From Chromatiales bacterium (GTDB lineage: Bacteria; Pseudomonadota; Gammaproteobacteria; Steroidobacterales; GCA-2729495): a stretch of DNA of 8,308 nt. Of this stretch, positions 6,573 through 8,308 are shown in pieces (position 1 is the stretch's first letter; each line of letters begins with the position of its first letter). Made by a program: the position numbers and the translations under genes. The notes beneath the pieces are model-generated. The model saw only the letters and a program-made list of their open reading frames with translations. It was not told the DNA's origin and did not search any database. Location: assembly GCA_030614035.1 (NCBI GenBank), contig JAUWKW010000049.1, positions 1-8,308 of the forward strand, in the 5' to 3' direction.

Positions 6573-6577
6573 GAGGT
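6573..6577 (+). promoter_or_regulatory. Ribosome binding site of the dehydratase-like gene
   Basis: GAGGT lies 7 nt before the ATG at 6585. It overlaps an upstream in-frame GTG (6576), which argues that ATG 6585, not that GTG, is the true start. Confidence 0.7.
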
Positions 6578-6584
6578 GTACCGC

Positions 6585-8171
6585 ATGGCTAGCCAGGCCC
6601 CCAAGCACATCGCCGAGAAATCCAATATCGATGTAAAGCCGATCCGTACCGGCCAGCAATATATCGACAGTTTGCGCGGCCGCAATCTGACGATCTACCT
6701 GTTCGGCGAACTCGTCGATGAACCGGTAGATCATCCGATGATCCGTCCGTCGATCAACGCGGTCGCCGAAACCTATGACCTCGCAGAACGGAACCCGGAA
6801 TTGGCGAGTGCGATATCACCGTTTACCGGCGAACGCATCAACCGGTTTCTGCACATCGCTGAGAGTGCCGAAGACCTGGTATTGCAGAACAAGATGCAGC
6901 GGCGCCTGGGTCAATTGACCGGCACCTGCTTCCAACGCTGTGTCGGCATGGATGCGCTGAATTCGCTGTTCTCGGTCACCTATGAAATGGACGAAGCGCA
7001 CAGCACCGAATACCATCAACGCTTCCGCGAATTTGTCACGATGGTGCAACGTCATGGCTACCTGATCGGCGGCGCGATGACCGATGTTAAAGGCGATCGC
7101 AGCAAGGCACCACACGAGCAAACCGACGCGGACCTGTATGTGCATATCACGCGTCGCACCGATGATGGGCTCTACATTAAGGGTGCCAAAGCGCACCAGA
7201 CCGGATGCATCAATTCGCATTGGTTGATTGTCATGCCGACGCTGCGCCTGGGTGACAAAGATAAAGATTTCGCTGTCATCGGCGCGATTCCGGCCGACGC
7301 TGAAGGGATCACCTATATCTATGGGCGCCAGTCCTGTGACACGCGCAGCATGGAGGGTTCGGGCCTGGATGTGGGGAACAGCGAATTCGCCGGGCAGGAG
7401 GCAATGGTCATCTTCGATGACGTGTTTATCCCCTGGGAACACGTGTTCATGGATGGGGAGCACGAATTCGCGGCGATGCTGGTCGAGCGTTTCACCTGTT
7501 ATCACCGCCGCAGCTACGTCTGCAAATCCGGTGTCGGTGACGTACTGATCGGGGCTGCTGCCACGATTGCCGAATACAACGGCGTTGAAAAAGCGTCACA
7601 CATCCGGGACAAGCTGGTCGAGATGCCCCATCTGAACGAGACGATTTACAGCACCGGGATCGCGTCGAGCTACCAGGCCACAGCGACCAAATCCGGTGTC
7701 TATATTAACGACGACATGTTATCTAATGTATGCAAGCACCACGTGACTAAGATGCCGTACGAGATTGGCCGGCTGGCGCAGGACCTGGCCGGCGGACTGG
7801 TCGTTACGCTGCCGTCTGAGCAAGACCTCAAGCACCCCAAGGTTGGCGAATTGATTCGAAAATACCTGAAGGGGCGGGAGGACATCCCAACCGAGGACCG
7901 CATACGTATCCTCCGGCTGATCGAGAATATGACGCTGGGGCGAAATGCTGTCGGTTACCTGACGGAGTCGATGCATGGGGCCGGGTCGCCGCAGGCCCAG
8001 CGAATCCAGATTGCCCGTCAGATGCAGGTGGAGTTCAAGAAGCAATTGGCCAAGACGCTGGCCGGTATCCCCACCGAATCCCGGCAAGAAATTTCCGAAG
8101 ATCTGTCGGATTACTTTGCCCGCGTGTTCAGCATCCCCGGCAAAGACACCGACGATACCGACGGTGGCTGA
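6585..8171 (+). CDS. 4-hydroxybutyryl-CoA dehydratase-like flavoprotein (HpaB/AbfD superfamily)
   Basis: A 528-residue cytoplasmic flavoenzyme of the 4-hydroxyphenylacetate 3-hydroxylase / 4-hydroxybutyryl-CoA dehydratase superfamily. Against the published catalytic residues of Clostridium aminobutyricum AbfD, it shows CFQRC (Cys115, Gln117, Cys119 for Cys99, Gln101, Cys103), AHQTG (Thr206 for Thr190), GQEAMV (Glu272 for Glu257), YHRRSYVCK (His307, Tyr311, Cys313, Lys314 for His292, Tyr296, Cys299, Lys300) and TESMHGAGSP (Glu461 and Ala466 for Glu455 and Ala460). All four [4Fe-4S] ligands are thus present, which favours the dehydratase/isomerase branch over the oxygenase branch, where the cluster is absent. 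AbfD converts 4-hydroxybutyryl-CoA to crotonyl-CoA and isomerises vinylacetyl-CoA. His307 to Cys313 is one residue shorter than in AbfD. N- and C-terminal extensions make it longer than the roughly 490-residue AbfD. No partner CoA-transferase or dehydrogenase is in the window, so the substrate is unproven. Confidence 0.85.
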   Translation: MASQAPKHIAEKSNIDVKPIRTGQQYIDSLRGRNLTIYLFGELVDEPVDHPMIRPSINAVAETYDLAERNPELASAISPFTGERINRFLHIAESAEDLVLQNKMQRRLGQLTGTCFQRCVGMDALNSLFSVTYEMDEAHSTEYHQRFREFVTMVQRHGYLIGGAMTDVKGDRSKAPHEQTDADLYVHITRRTDDGLYIKGAKAHQTGCINSHWLIVMPTLRLGDKDKDFAVIGAIPADAEGITYIYGRQSCDTRSMEGSGLDVGNSEFAGQEAMVIFDDVFIPWEHVFMDGEHEFAAMLVERFTCYHRRSYVCKSGVGDVLIGAAATIAEYNGVEKASHIRDKLVEMPHLNETIYSTGIASSYQATATKSGVYINDDMLSNVCKHHVTKMPYEIGRLAQDLAGGLVVTLPSEQDLKHPKVGELIRKYLKGREDIPTEDRIRILRLIENMTLGRNAVGYLTESMHGAGSPQAQRIQIARQMQVEFKKQLAKTLAGIPTESRQEISEDLSDYFARVFSIPGKDTDDTDGG

Positions 8172-8195
8172 GACAGACTGCAACGGTGGAACGCC

Positions 8196-8308
8196 TCAGT
8201 AGGGGCCTTCCTCCACAATTTCGCCGTGCGGCAGGTTCCAGCGAAACGCCGCATACCACGCTCGATCGGGCGCCTGCAGATTGAGCCGATCCAGCCTGGA
8301 ATGCAGCG
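8196..8308 (-). CDS. C-terminal end of an unidentified protein (partial)
   Basis: On the minus strand a frame runs in from the right edge and stops at TGA (plus-strand 8196-8198), giving 36 residues: LHSRLDRLNLQAPDRAW, then YAAFRWNLPHGEIVEEGPY. The mix of aromatic, charged and Pro/Gly residues looks like a real, folded C-terminus; the other minus-strand frames read less like protein. The gene converges with the dehydratase-like gene across a 24-bp gap. I do not recognise the family; start and most of the gene are beyond the window. Confidence 0.55.
   Translation of the reverse strand, partial: LHSRLDRLNLQAPDRAWYAAFRWNLPHGEIVEEGPY

Noticed and set aside
6416..6734. Minus-strand frames spanning the divergent intergenic region and the dehydratase start
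   Set aside because: No ribosome site or recognisable domain, and they overlap a well-supported start with GAGGT at 6573.
6816..7505. Minus-strand 229-codon frame opposite the dehydratase-like gene
   Set aside because: It is the complement of the most conserved part of that enzyme, including cluster-ligand regions; a codon-bias shadow.

Overview
This is a bacterial window with densely packed genes, moderately GC-rich codon use, good Shine-Dalgarno sites and short spacers. Two proteins have lipoprotein signals and one has a Sec-type signal peptide. The gene types (MacAB-like exporter, periplasmic c-type cytochrome, His-tailed MFS pump, GST) fit a Gram-negative proteobacterium, probably a gammaproteobacterium. 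That placement is inferred from gene content, not from a marker gene. No rRNA, tRNA, CRISPR array, insertion sequence or integrase is visible.

Region 1 (1-3476) is one plus-strand operon: the 3' end of an ABC ATPase, a lipoprotein membrane-fusion protein that starts with TTG in a 4-bp overlap, a MacB/FtsX-type permease 11 bp further on, and a glutathione S-transferase that probably starts at a GTG 4 bp after the permease. A hairpin at the GST stop codon may end it. The set looks like a tripartite drug, peptide or lipid exporter with a detoxification enzyme attached.

Region 2 (3477-4991) holds an intergenic stretch with a hairpin plus T-run, an unlisted 32-codon gene for a half-basic mini-protein, a lipoprotein c-type cytochrome with no methionine available as a distal haem ligand, and an NmrA-like Rossmann protein that carries an N-terminal export signal. 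The last two may form an extracytoplasmic redox pair.

Region 3 (5006-6385, minus strand) encodes an MFS transporter whose C-terminal tail has 18 histidines in about 52 residues. It resembles NreB-type metal exporters. It converges on region 2 and diverges from region 4 across about 200 bp that must hold both promoters.

Region 4 (6585-8171, plus strand) encodes a flavoprotein of the 4-hydroxybutyryl-CoA dehydratase / HpaB superfamily. It has a recognisable set of iron-sulfur ligands and catalytic residues, with one ligand spacing shortened by a residue. A minus-strand gene of unknown function runs off the right edge with only its last 36 codons visible.
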